A stretch of 37,578 nt of DNA, taken from assembly GCA_015489465.1 (NCBI GenBank), contig WFZS01000101.1:1-37578 (forward strand), written 5' to 3'. The notes under the pieces are model-generated. The model had not been told where the DNA came from and did no database searches. It worked only from the letters and a program-made list of their open reading frames with translations. A program made the position numbers and the translations under genes. This stretch comes from Bacteroidales bacterium. Lineage in GTDB: Bacteria > Bacteroidota > Bacteroidia > Bacteroidales > F082. Shown here piece by piece: positions 1-7,086 of this stretch (position 1 is its first letter; each line of letters begins with the position of its first letter).

Positions 1-25
1 AGCGTCAGATGTGTATAAGAGACAG
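1..25 (+). other. Residual Nextera/Tn5 sequencing adapter
   Basis: Bases 1-25 match the 3' part of the Illumina Nextera read-1 adapter, including the whole 19-bp Tn5 mosaic end (GATGTGTATAAGAGACAG with its preceding base). They are library-construction sequence left at the contig end. Translating through them gives the well-known artefactual residues MYKRQ. Genomic sequence starts at base 26, so nothing can be inferred about what lies upstream. Confidence 0.97.
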
Positions 26-31
26 ATGCAA

Positions 32-268
32 ATGAATAAAGGTGCTAAAAAAATTAAACGTGATAGATTTGAAAAAGTGGCGGCAAAAAGAGTCGAAAAA
101 ATTATTCATTATCTAAACTTATTGGGAAATTGTTCAAATAAGAATAATTATGATTATACGGAAAAAGATGTCGAAAAAATGTTTAGAGAAATTCAAAGCG
201 CATTGAATCGTAATAAAACCAGATTTGAAATAGAATTATCAAGAAACAAGAATAAATTTGAATTTTAG
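32..268 (+). CDS. Small basic protein of the defence-type operon (5' context missing)
   Basis: About 78 residues, rich in Lys/Arg/Glu and predicted mostly helical. A distinctive central motif reads LGNCSNKNNYDYTEKDVEKM. I recall similar 'RF..VA..R...I...L..LGNCSN..NY.Y...DV..MF..I' small proteins in mobile or defence gene clusters but know no function or name. The reading frame continues upstream only through adapter sequence. The real start is therefore ATG 26 (touching the adapter), ATG 32, or a lost upstream codon; I use 32. The stop lies 2 bp before the start of the 657-residue ATPase gene, so the two are almost certainly co-transcribed. A DNA-binding or accessory role is a guess. Confidence 0.7.
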   Translation: MNKGAKKIKRDRFEKVAAKRVEKIIHYLNLLGNCSNKNNYDYTEKDVEKMFREIQSALNRNKTRFEIELSRNKNKFEF

Positions 269-270
269 CT

Positions 271-2244
271 ATGAGTAAAAAAAAATATTGCAATTGGCAT
301 TTTGACAAACAGGGTGTGCCCGATAAAGGTCCTAATAATCCTTTGGAAGAACATTTTAAAGCTCATCCTTATTATTCTATAGTAAGAGAAGCTATTCAAA
401 ATTCTTTGGATGCAGTTAATGATTTGTCAAAACCGGTAAAGGTAACTTTCCAATTCGGATATTTGAGTAGGAAGGAATATCCGAATTTGATTGAAGAATT
501 AAGGAAACATATTATTTGGAGTAAAGAATATTGGAAACATAATGCAGATGCCGAAAAAAAGTTTGATGAAATGTTAAGATTTCTTGACGGCAGTAAACAA
601 GGATTAAAAAAGTTGTTAATCCCATATTTAAAAATTTCCGACTATAATACCAAAGGTATGTTTTACAAACCGGATGATACTAATTCCACTTTTTATGCTT
701 TTTTAAAATCGGAAGGAAATAGTTCTAAAAGTGATAGTGGATCCGGTGGTTCATTCGGTTTCGGTAAAGCGGCATATTTCAGTTTATCACCGTTTCGTAC
801 AATCGTTGTCTCTACAAAGAATCTAAAAGATGAGTATATATTTGAAGGGGCCACGGTTTTAGCCACACATAAAAATTTCGAAACGGGGGATAAATTGAGT
901 GCTTACGGATACTATAATGAGGATGGTTTGAATCCCGTGATGAATATTTTCGATATACCGGATGATTTTATTAGAAATGAAAATGGAACAGATATATATG
1001 TTATTGGTTTGTGGGAAGAAGAGAATAGAAAAGACAAAATGATTAAATCGGTATTAAATAATTTTTGGCTAGCGATACACAATGAAAAGCTAGTAGTCGA
1101 AGTGAAAGGGGACTTAATAAACAGAGATACTCTCTCGGATTTTATTAATGAATATTACGAGGATGATATGGAAAAAGGGTCCGTTTCGGATATAAATAAT
1201 TGGAATCCCAGACCGTATTTTAATGCTGTAAGAAACTATGGTTTGGATACATCCAAGTATTTTCTTTTTGAAGAAGAATTGGAAACAACCGGAAAAGTAA
1301 AATTGTATGTGTACTTAAATAAAAATCTTCCAAATAGAATAGCATTTTTTAGAAAACCTCACATGTTGGTTTATAAGGAGACTAGAAAAAAGATAAAAGG
1401 GTACGTAGGTGTTTTTGTCTGTGAAGGAGAAAGAGGAAACGAGATATTGAAAAAAATGGAAAATCCTGCACATAATGAATGGAAAAAGGAAAATTACAGA
1501 GTTGATGGCAAAACACATCCCGATGCTGAAAAAGTAAGAAAAGAGATATATGATTTTATTTTATCCAAGTTAAATGAAATTTCTCGAAAAAATTTATCCG
1601 ATAAAATAACCGTTCCCGGACTGGAAGAGTATTTGAATATTCCGGCCGATTTATTGAGTGAAGACGAAAACTTCGACTATAAAGGTGAAAACGAGAATGT
1701 TAATAGTGGGGATTTAACGGATATAATTACCAAAAAAGAAACAAGTTCGGAGATTGCCGTAATTAAAGGGGTGAAAATAAATCCGAATATAAATAAGCAA
1801 GGAAATATTAATGTGGAAGCCGAAGGTATTTTAAGTACGGACGGAGAAGAAACCGAAGTAGCCGGTGGAGGTAAGAATAATACGGATGGAGGTACTTCCC
1901 CGGGATTTGAAGACACAGATATAATAAAAAAAACTATTAAACCAGAAGAAAATCATGTGATAAAAAAAGTATTACAAATTGAATTTAGGGTTATTGCGAC
2001 AAAAAATAAGCACAGAATAATCTTGTATAGCGATAAAAATTTTGACCGTGTCGGTTTAGAGTTTTATGCAGGGACGGATAATGGAAAGGCCGAACATATA
2101 AATATTTTAAGTTCTTCGATAGGTTCGATTTCGGGGAACAAATTAATTAATGTTGAGTTGCAAAAAGGTAAAAATATTTTGGATGTTGAATTTGATGATA
2201 ATATTCAGCATTCTTTAAATCTGAAAGCCTATGAATTACAATAA
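271..2244 (+). CDS. GHKL-fold ATPase, large (defence-island type)
   Basis: A 657-residue protein with an N-terminal GHKL (gyrase/Hsp90/histidine kinase/MutL) ATP-binding fold. The N-box is EAIQNSLDA (Glu40, Asn44, Asp47), and the glycine-rich lid is GSGGSFGFGK (residues 156-165). Between them DYNTKGM (Asp123-Gly128) stands where DxGxG usually lies, so the adenine-binding Asp is kept but the first Gly is lost. Residues about 170-460 resemble a transducer-like region. Residues about 500-570 are a low-complexity Gly/Asn/Glu linker, and the last about 90 residues form a separate beta-rich domain. There is no recognisable nuclease motif. The gene follows the small protein by 2 bp and overlaps the next gene by 14 bp. 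An ATP-gated sensor or clamp in an anti-phage system is inferred from the fold and from the methyltransferase/Vsr operon opposite. Confidence 0.85.
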   Translation: MSKKKYCNWHFDKQGVPDKGPNNPLEEHFKAHPYYSIVREAIQNSLDAVNDLSKPVKVTFQFGYLSRKEYPNLIEELRKHIIWSKEYWKHNADAEKKFDEMLRFLDGSKQGLKKLLIPYLKISDYNTKGMFYKPDDTNSTFYAFLKSEGNSSKSDSGSGGSFGFGKAAYFSLSPFRTIVVSTKNLKDEYIFEGATVLATHKNFETGDKLSAYGYYNEDGLNPVMNIFDIPDDFIRNENGTDIYVIGLWEEENRKDKMIKSVLNNFWLAIHNEKLVVEVKGDLINRDTLSDFINEYYEDDMEKGSVSDINNWNPRPYFNAVRNYGLDTSKYFLFEEELETTGKVKLYVYLNKNLPNRIAFFRKPHMLVYKETRKKIKGYVGVFVCEGERGNEILKKMENPAHNEWKKENYRVDGKTHPDAEKVRKEIYDFILSKLNEISRKNLSDKITVPGLEEYLNIPADLLSEDENFDYKGENENVNSGDLTDIITKKETSSEIAVIKGVKINPNINKQGNINVEAEGILSTDGEETEVAGGGKNNTDGGTSPGFEDTDIIKKTIKPEENHVIKKVLQIEFRVIATKNKHRIILYSDKNFDRVGLEFYAGTDNGKAEHINILSSSIGSISGNKLINVELQKGKNILDVEFDDNIQHSLNLKAYELQ

Positions 2245-3100
2245 TATTAAATTTCCTTATCCGGTTCTGAAAAAAAATGATAACAGTATATTAAGTTATA
2301 TTGATTTTTCAAACGAAGACATAGAAATAACCCCATCGTATGATTTATTTAACTTTAAAATAAATTTAAGTAAAATAGATAACGATGATATTTTGAAATT
2401 GATAGAAACCGGAAAGACCGAATATTGTGTGGAAGTAAATTGCTCTTCCACATTATTCAGGAAAGTACATACAAGCCGTGAAAATATCATTGAATTTAGT
2501 ATTCCCAAATTATCATTAAGAGGTAAAGTCGAAGGGGATTGTCTGATTATTGCAAGAGAAAATATACCTGATTACAATAATTCACAGGCACACGAAGATT
2601 ATCAAGGTTTTTATTTTAACATCAAAAGAGGTAATATTCTTGCTTATTACGGTAGTTTTAATTTTATTGCCGATATTAATTATAAAAAATTAAAGGCTGT
2701 TGCATCCATCATGGAAATAACGGAAGGAGACGTAGAGTATCTAAACGTGGATTTGGATAATAACAAAATAACATTACAATTACCTAAGCAAGATTTCAAA
2801 ATTTATGCTCAACCGTTAATTTCAAAATATCCCGATTTGTCCCCGATTTTTCATTCATCAATAGTTTATGGTGCTCTTTTAACCGCTTTATACAACTTTG
2901 AAAATTATACCGATAAATTATGGGCACAAGCTATTTTATACAGAATGAAAGAAGAAGAAGAATTAAAAAAATTTTTAGGTAATGACGAAAAATTCGATAA
3001 AGCGGAGGTGCCGGATATTGCTCAGATTTTACTGGGTAACCCGGTAAGACGACTATTGAATCATTTGGATAAGGAAATTGAAACAACCGACGAAGAATAA
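2231..3100 (+). CDS. Uncharacterised protein coupled to the GHKL ATPase
   Basis: A 289-residue protein I do not recognise. It has no signal peptide or membrane segment. The first about 200 residues look beta-rich (alternating hydrophobic stretches such as EYCVEVNCSS and GFYFNIKRGNILAYYGSF). The C-terminal about 80 residues are helical, with an acidic tail (EIETTDEE). Its ATG lies inside the end of the ATPase gene (14-bp overlap), which suggests translational coupling and a possible complex with that ATPase. The following gene starts 5 bp after its stop. I see no catalytic motif, so an adaptor or structural role is possible but unproven. Confidence 0.75.
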   Translation: MNYNNIKFPYPVLKKNDNSILSYIDFSNEDIEITPSYDLFNFKINLSKIDNDDILKLIETGKTEYCVEVNCSSTLFRKVHTSRENIIEFSIPKLSLRGKVEGDCLIIARENIPDYNNSQAHEDYQGFYFNIKRGNILAYYGSFNFIADINYKKLKAVASIMEITEGDVEYLNVDLDNNKITLQLPKQDFKIYAQPLISKYPDLSPIFHSSIVYGALLTALYNFENYTDKLWAQAILYRMKEEEELKKFLGNDEKFDKAEVPDIAQILLGNPVRRLLNHLDKEIETTDEE

Positions 3101-3104
3101 AATC

Positions 3105-3848
3105 ATGGAAAAACAAAAAATATTTAAATCGAAATACGTCAAAAGGTTGAAAGAAAATTTGAAATCGAGGCATTCAATACATTTGTATTCAGAGCAAATT
3201 TTTCCCTTTGATGATGATGAAACATTGGTTCTATCGACAATATATAAGCCGAAAGATCTTTTAAAAAAGATGAATCCGGATAATGACCTCGATAGTGCTA
3301 TTGCCATTTATGAAGGATATAGGGAACTTACACTTTTACAGGCATCGGATGAGAGATTTTGGACATACCTTACTCATGTAGATTTATATCAATACATGAT
3401 AAAAAGATGGAATGCGCATATCGAAGGAAAAGCAAAAAATCCCGAAAAATATATTCGGGAGCACTGGTTCTTATTGTCGGAATCACAACAAAGTTTAATG
3501 AGGCATCCTTTGTCCGGCTTATGGTGGGGTGTTCATTTATCTATTGATGAAGAAAGAAATGATAAATACGAATTGACCAAAATACTATTCAGACAACTTG
3601 ATTTTGCCACCAGGACGCTTCCTACATACAGATTGGGAAGACATAAAGAAGCAATTATAGGAATTTTGGAATTTATAAAAAATAATGACGAGCTTTTTAG
3701 AAATTACTTTGAGGATAAAACGCGATTTGTTACCCGGTATTTGAATTTGATCGGCGGGACAGTTAATTTGGCTTATGTAGATAGAACCTTTTTTATTGGA
3801 AAATTAAATCGGGTTAAGGAGAAAATAAAACAAATCGGATCACGATGA
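3105..3848 (+). CDS. Uncharacterised defence-island protein, possibly DUF6339 family
   Basis: A 247-residue, mainly alpha-helical soluble protein. ATG 3105 is chosen because it follows the previous stop by 5 bp; an upstream TTG at 3078 would overlap that gene. Conserved-looking stretches are DERFWTYLTHVDLYQYMIKRW, HPLSGLWWGVHLS and YELTKILFRQLDFATRTLP, near residues 80-170. From memory this pattern resembles DUF6339, a family I associate with cytosine methyltransferase and Vsr neighbourhoods; that is recollection, not a search. It is the last gene of the plus-strand operon and converges on vsr with 20 bp between the stops. Function unknown. Confidence 0.75.
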   Translation: MEKQKIFKSKYVKRLKENLKSRHSIHLYSEQIFPFDDDETLVLSTIYKPKDLLKKMNPDNDLDSAIAIYEGYRELTLLQASDERFWTYLTHVDLYQYMIKRWNAHIEGKAKNPEKYIREHWFLLSESQQSLMRHPLSGLWWGVHLSIDEERNDKYELTKILFRQLDFATRTLPTYRLGRHKEAIIGILEFIKNNDELFRNYFEDKTRFVTRYLNLIGGTVNLAYVDRTFFIGKLNRVKEKIKQIGSR

Positions 3849-3868
3849 AATCATGTGATGTGAATCGT

Positions 3869-4285
3869 TTATTTATGTATATTACTTATTAACTCTGTCA
3901 GAGTTTGTGTTCTTAATTTTCGGTTTTTTAATTCGCACTGCCAAATTGTTATAACCCGCCACCCCAATCTTTCCAGTTCTTTTTTATTTCTTTTGTCTCT
4001 TGCTACATTTTCGGATATTTTCTTTTCCCAAAATTCTTTTCTGGTTTCCGGCAACTTACCGGCGGGACAATCATGACCGTGCCAAAAACAGCCGTGCACA
4101 AATATTACTGTTTTATATTTCGGCATAACTATATCGGGTTTTCCCGGATATCGTTTGTCATTTTTTCTAAACCTGAATCCGTTCGCAAACAAAAACTTCC
4201 TGACCAATATTTCAGGTTTGGTTTCTTTTCCCGAAATTTTGGACATAATTTCGGAGCGTTTTTGTTTGGAGAATATATCTGTCAT
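3869..4285 (-). CDS. vsr: Very short patch repair-type endonuclease (Vsr)
   Basis: A 138-residue Vsr-family endonuclease that nicks DNA 5' of T:G mismatches created by deamination of 5-methylcytosine. All key residues sit at E. coli Vsr numbering: Glu25, catalytic Asp51 in PGKPDIV, His64 and His69 in VHGCFWHGHDC, and zinc ligands Cys66, His71, Cys73 and Cys117. It is therefore likely active. The start ATG overlaps the stop of the GHKL ATPase gene by 4 bp (ATGA), so it is translationally coupled to it. In this locus it is the only recognisable nuclease. It may act in classical mismatch repair beside the methyltransferase or, as proposed for many RM-associated Vsr homologues, as the restriction nuclease. 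Both roles remain inference. Confidence 0.95.
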   Translation of the reverse strand: MTDIFSKQKRSEIMSKISGKETKPEILVRKFLFANGFRFRKNDKRYPGKPDIVMPKYKTVIFVHGCFWHGHDCPAGKLPETRKEFWEKKISENVARDKRNKKELERLGWRVITIWQCELKNRKLRTQTLTELISNIHK

Positions 4286-5919
4286 ACCGGTTCGGAATCA
4301 TCTAAGCGTCTCATTAAATGAGAAATAATACTTAATACATCCAAACAATCTTTTTCAGTAAACATACCTGATTCACGTAGATCTTCAATCTCCTCGTGAG
4401 CAACCGGATGTCGAGCACCTTTAACTACTCCCATCGAAAGAAATTTTTGTCCTTCTTCTATATTTTCTTTTGTAGAATCTTTAAAATCTTTTCTGTTAGG
4501 TCGTTTATATTTTTCCACAGTTTTCAAAACACCGTTTTTACCAAAAATTGATGATACTATATCTAATTCAGTTTCTTTATCAGTTCCTGATTTTTCTCTA
4601 ACTTTATTTACGTATCTTTTGATTGCTTCAAGAACAGCGCCATAATAATTTTTATATTCATAATAACTTTTGGAAACAGCAGCTATTTCAGGATGAATAT
4701 ATCTGTAATGATAATAAGTATATTCCGGTAGAAGTTGATGTAATGTACTAATAATAGTATTTGTTTCCGATTCACTCAATTCAGAATCTTCAACAATTTT
4801 TTCAACTATCGGCTTAATTTTTGTTTGTATGGGTTCAGGTGTTTTTGAGTACCAATCCTCAAAATTAACTGTTGTTTTTTTATTAATGCTTTGTTTCTTT
4901 TTCTCTCTTCTTTTATCTCTCCAATCTTTATGTAATTCCGTTAAAATACGAGCCAAAAATGATCGTAATTCACTGGTTTTCGGATTTTCCCAATCAAGAG
5001 ATTGACGGTTTGTGGAAATAACATCTTGTTCCCAAATATCTACAAAATCTACATCTAGCCAACCGGTTGTATATGAAAAAAAGTGACTTGACTCGGAACT
5101 ACCGAAAAATTCAGGTAGATTTACCATTCTTCCATTTGCAAAAAGTGTAATATCTCTTAAACCAGGTTTAAGTGGTTTTTCGGTAGTAATTATTTTTCCA
5201 CTGATATTTCTATATTCGGAATAATCCGTTAAATCCTTTTCTTCCAACCAACCCGGGAAATCCCATGAGAACTCTTCTTCAATTCCTTCATATTTAAGTT
5301 TATTGGTTATTTCTATTTTTTCACCATCATTCAATTGAAGATAAACTTTAAAATCATCCGGGAAATTAAACAGTTTGGCTAAATTCTTTGATAAATTATC
5401 TGTATCAAATCCCGACTTTCTTTTTAAATTGGTAAGAGTAATGGTTGTGCCTTTTTCATTCTCATTGCATTCTTCAATTTCAAATTTTGGTTTATACGGT
5501 TCTCCGGCTGTGTTCATTAATTCGTTCCAATCTAATGTAAAGATGGTTTTTTGTCCGTTTTTACAAGTTTCAATTGTAATTTTTTCCCCTATACCAAAAA
5601 AAGCTAATTTTCCCAGACCTTTTTTTCCTGTAACTATCCTTCCGCAAGATGAAAAATCACTTTCTTCCCTTCGGTTTCTTCCGATGACCAAAAATTTATC
5701 ATTTACTTCCTCGAATGTCATACCGTCGCCATTATCGGAAACTATAATTTTCTTTCCACATTCATTATCTATTAGACGAATAAAAACTTCACTGGCACAT
5801 GCATCATAAGCGTTAGCAATTAGTTCGGCAATAGCATTTGGAAGATATGAATACATTTTTATTCCCAAATGTTCAATAGTTTTGGGATCAAATGTCATTA
5901 AAAGTTCTTTACTCTCCAT
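4282..5919 (-). CDS. MutL/MORC-like GHKL ATPase associated with the methyltransferase
   Basis: A 545-residue protein with a full set of GHKL motifs: N-box AELIANAYDA (Glu32, Asn36, Asp39), DNGDGM (residues 62-67), a GRNRR segment and the lid GKKGLGK (98-104). This arrangement matches the RM-associated MutL-like/MORC-type ATPases described by Iyer, Abhiman and Aravind. The middle part (about 200-330) would be the S5-like transducer. A Lys/Arg-rich stretch near 335-350 and a helical C-terminus follow. It overlaps the upstream methyltransferase gene by 11 bp and the downstream vsr by 4 bp, so the three are one operon. E. coli Vsr functionally interacts with MutL, so a dedicated MutL-like partner for this Vsr is plausible. 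ATP-dependent DNA clamping or bridging is inferred. Confidence 0.88.
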   Translation of the reverse strand: MESKELLMTFDPKTIEHLGIKMYSYLPNAIAELIANAYDACASEVFIRLIDNECGKKIIVSDNGDGMTFEEVNDKFLVIGRNRREESDFSSCGRIVTGKKGLGKLAFFGIGEKITIETCKNGQKTIFTLDWNELMNTAGEPYKPKFEIEECNENEKGTTITLTNLKRKSGFDTDNLSKNLAKLFNFPDDFKVYLQLNDGEKIEITNKLKYEGIEEEFSWDFPGWLEEKDLTDYSEYRNISGKIITTEKPLKPGLRDITLFANGRMVNLPEFFGSSESSHFFSYTTGWLDVDFVDIWEQDVISTNRQSLDWENPKTSELRSFLARILTELHKDWRDKRREKKKQSINKKTTVNFEDWYSKTPEPIQTKIKPIVEKIVEDSELSESETNTIISTLHQLLPEYTYYHYRYIHPEIAAVSKSYYEYKNYYGAVLEAIKRYVNKVREKSGTDKETELDIVSSIFGKNGVLKTVEKYKRPNRKDFKDSTKENIEEGQKFLSMGVVKGARHPVAHEEIEDLRESGMFTEKDCLDVLSIISHLMRRLDDSEPV

Positions 5920-6943
5920 TCTCCAATTCTTTTATTATAGCTTCCCCGATTCTTTTTGCAAATTCCGGCGGTACGGCATTGCCTATCATTCGTGCGGTTG
6001 CTTGGATGCTATTGGTATAAAAAACATAATCTTTCGGAAACGTTTGTAATGTTGCTCCTTCTCGTATTGAAATGGCTCTGTCTTCTTCGGGGTGTCCGAA
6101 ACGGCCATTTGAAATACTAAAAAATTTTGTTGTTATTGTCGGGGCGGGTTTATCCCAACTCATACGGCTATAACTGTCTTTAAAACCCGAACCTTTGAAT
6201 TTTTTTCTTTGCTTTACACTGTTTCCACCGTCTTTGGGTGTGTTTTTTATTACCTCAAAATTTTCCTTACTTAAACCGGCCACCGTGTGCATGAATTCAG
6301 TATTATCTTTATGTCCTGCTTGTACTTTCGGAAACCCGTTATGTGATCCTATAAAATCACGAACAGTAGGTTTGTAGTCGGTTTTTCTCGGTTTGACTTT
6401 GTTTTTAGTTACACGGTTGGCTATTAAAGAAAACCGTTTTCTTGTTTGAGGCACACCATATTCATTTAAATTATATATTTCATAATGTACATTGTAACCT
6501 CTATTTTCCAAATCTCGAACGAATTCTTTTAACCCGCTTTCATCCGCTTTTCTTTCCAATCCGGGAACATTTTCCACAACCACAAAACCTGGGTTGTAAT
6601 ATTTTACGAAACGGTGAAACTCTATTAACAGGTCTTTTGATTTTTTTGCTTTTTCCTTTTTTGTGTTTATAATGGACCAATATTGACAAGGACTACATCC
6701 GATAAGAATTAAATCATCGTCATTTCTTTTTATGTCAATATATTTTGTCAAATCTACCTCATTTAATTTGAAAACATCGGCTTCTATAAATTTTGATCCC
6801 GTATTATTTTTTTCATAAGTTTCTTTGACATCAGGGTCATTATCAATTCCGGCAATAACATCGATTCCGGCTTGTCTCATTCCATAACTCATACCACCAC
6901 CAGAACAAAAGAAATCGATTGCTTTTACCTGACTTTTTTTCAT
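5909..6943 (-). CDS. DNA (cytosine-5) methyltransferase
   Basis: A 344-residue Dcm/HhaI-type C5-cytosine methyltransferase that would transfer a methyl group from AdoMet to cytosine in a target site I cannot predict. Motif I is DFFCSGGGMSYG (10-21), motif IV has the catalytic Cys86 in GCSPCQYWS, motif VI is VVENV (123-126), motif VIII is QTRKR (166-170), motif IX is REGATLQTFP, and motif X is GNAVPPEFA near the C-terminus. All are intact and the length is normal for a small monomeric enzyme. The ATG at 6943 is preferred to the GTG 6 bp upstream. It is the first gene of the operon with the GHKL ATPase (11-bp overlap) and vsr. It probably marks host DNA as self. Confidence 0.95.
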   Translation of the reverse strand: MKKSQVKAIDFFCSGGGMSYGMRQAGIDVIAGIDNDPDVKETYEKNNTGSKFIEADVFKLNEVDLTKYIDIKRNDDDLILIGCSPCQYWSIINTKKEKAKKSKDLLIEFHRFVKYYNPGFVVVENVPGLERKADESGLKEFVRDLENRGYNVHYEIYNLNEYGVPQTRKRFSLIANRVTKNKVKPRKTDYKPTVRDFIGSHNGFPKVQAGHKDNTEFMHTVAGLSKENFEVIKNTPKDGGNSVKQRKKFKGSGFKDSYSRMSWDKPAPTITTKFFSISNGRFGHPEEDRAISIREGATLQTFPKDYVFYTNSIQATARMIGNAVPPEFAKRIGEAIIKELENGE

Positions 6944-6963
6944 AAACACAAAATTAATTTTTT

Positions 6964-6971
6964 CAAATTTA
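6964..6971 (-). promoter_or_regulatory. Candidate promoter -7 box for the methyltransferase operon
   Basis: Read on the minus strand this is TAAATTTG, matching the Bacteroidota -7 consensus TAnnTTTG. It would start transcription about 15 nt before the ATG at 6943. I see no clear -33 TTTG at the right distance, and the region is very AT-rich, so a chance match is possible. Confidence 0.45.
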
Positions 6972-7028
6972 TATTCTATCCCAAATTAAATAATTTATTT
7001 TTATTTAAAATCAAATCCTATAACCTGC

Positions 7029-7064
7029 AAAAAGGCAGCCCAAAAAACCCGGGGTGCCTTTTTT
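7029..7064 (-). terminator. Intrinsic terminator downstream of pheS
   Basis: The arms AAAAAGGCA (7029-7037) and TGCCTTTTT (7055-7063) form a perfect stem whose loop contains a further CCC/GGG pairing. On the minus strand the hairpin ends in a U-run, 23 nt after the pheS stop. It would also work on the plus strand, so it insulates pheS from the defence operon that begins just beyond it. Confidence 0.85.
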
Positions 7065-7086
7065 GTTTTCTCTAAACCCTCTCCTC

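Noticed and set aside
11-31. GTG start giving an N-terminus MYKRQMQ for the first gene
   Set aside because: These codons are translated from the Nextera adapter, a known artefact, so the start was moved to genomic sequence.
3891-3905. Perfect hairpin AACTCTGTCAGAGTT as a terminator between the two convergent defence operons
   Set aside because: It lies inside the vsr coding region, has almost no loop and no U-run; probably coincidental.
26-6950. Assignment of the island to BREX, DISARM, Druantia or Zorya
   Set aside because: No PglZ, helicase, DrmA/B, DruE or Zor-type motor proteins are present; the methylase is C5-type and the ATPases are GHKL.
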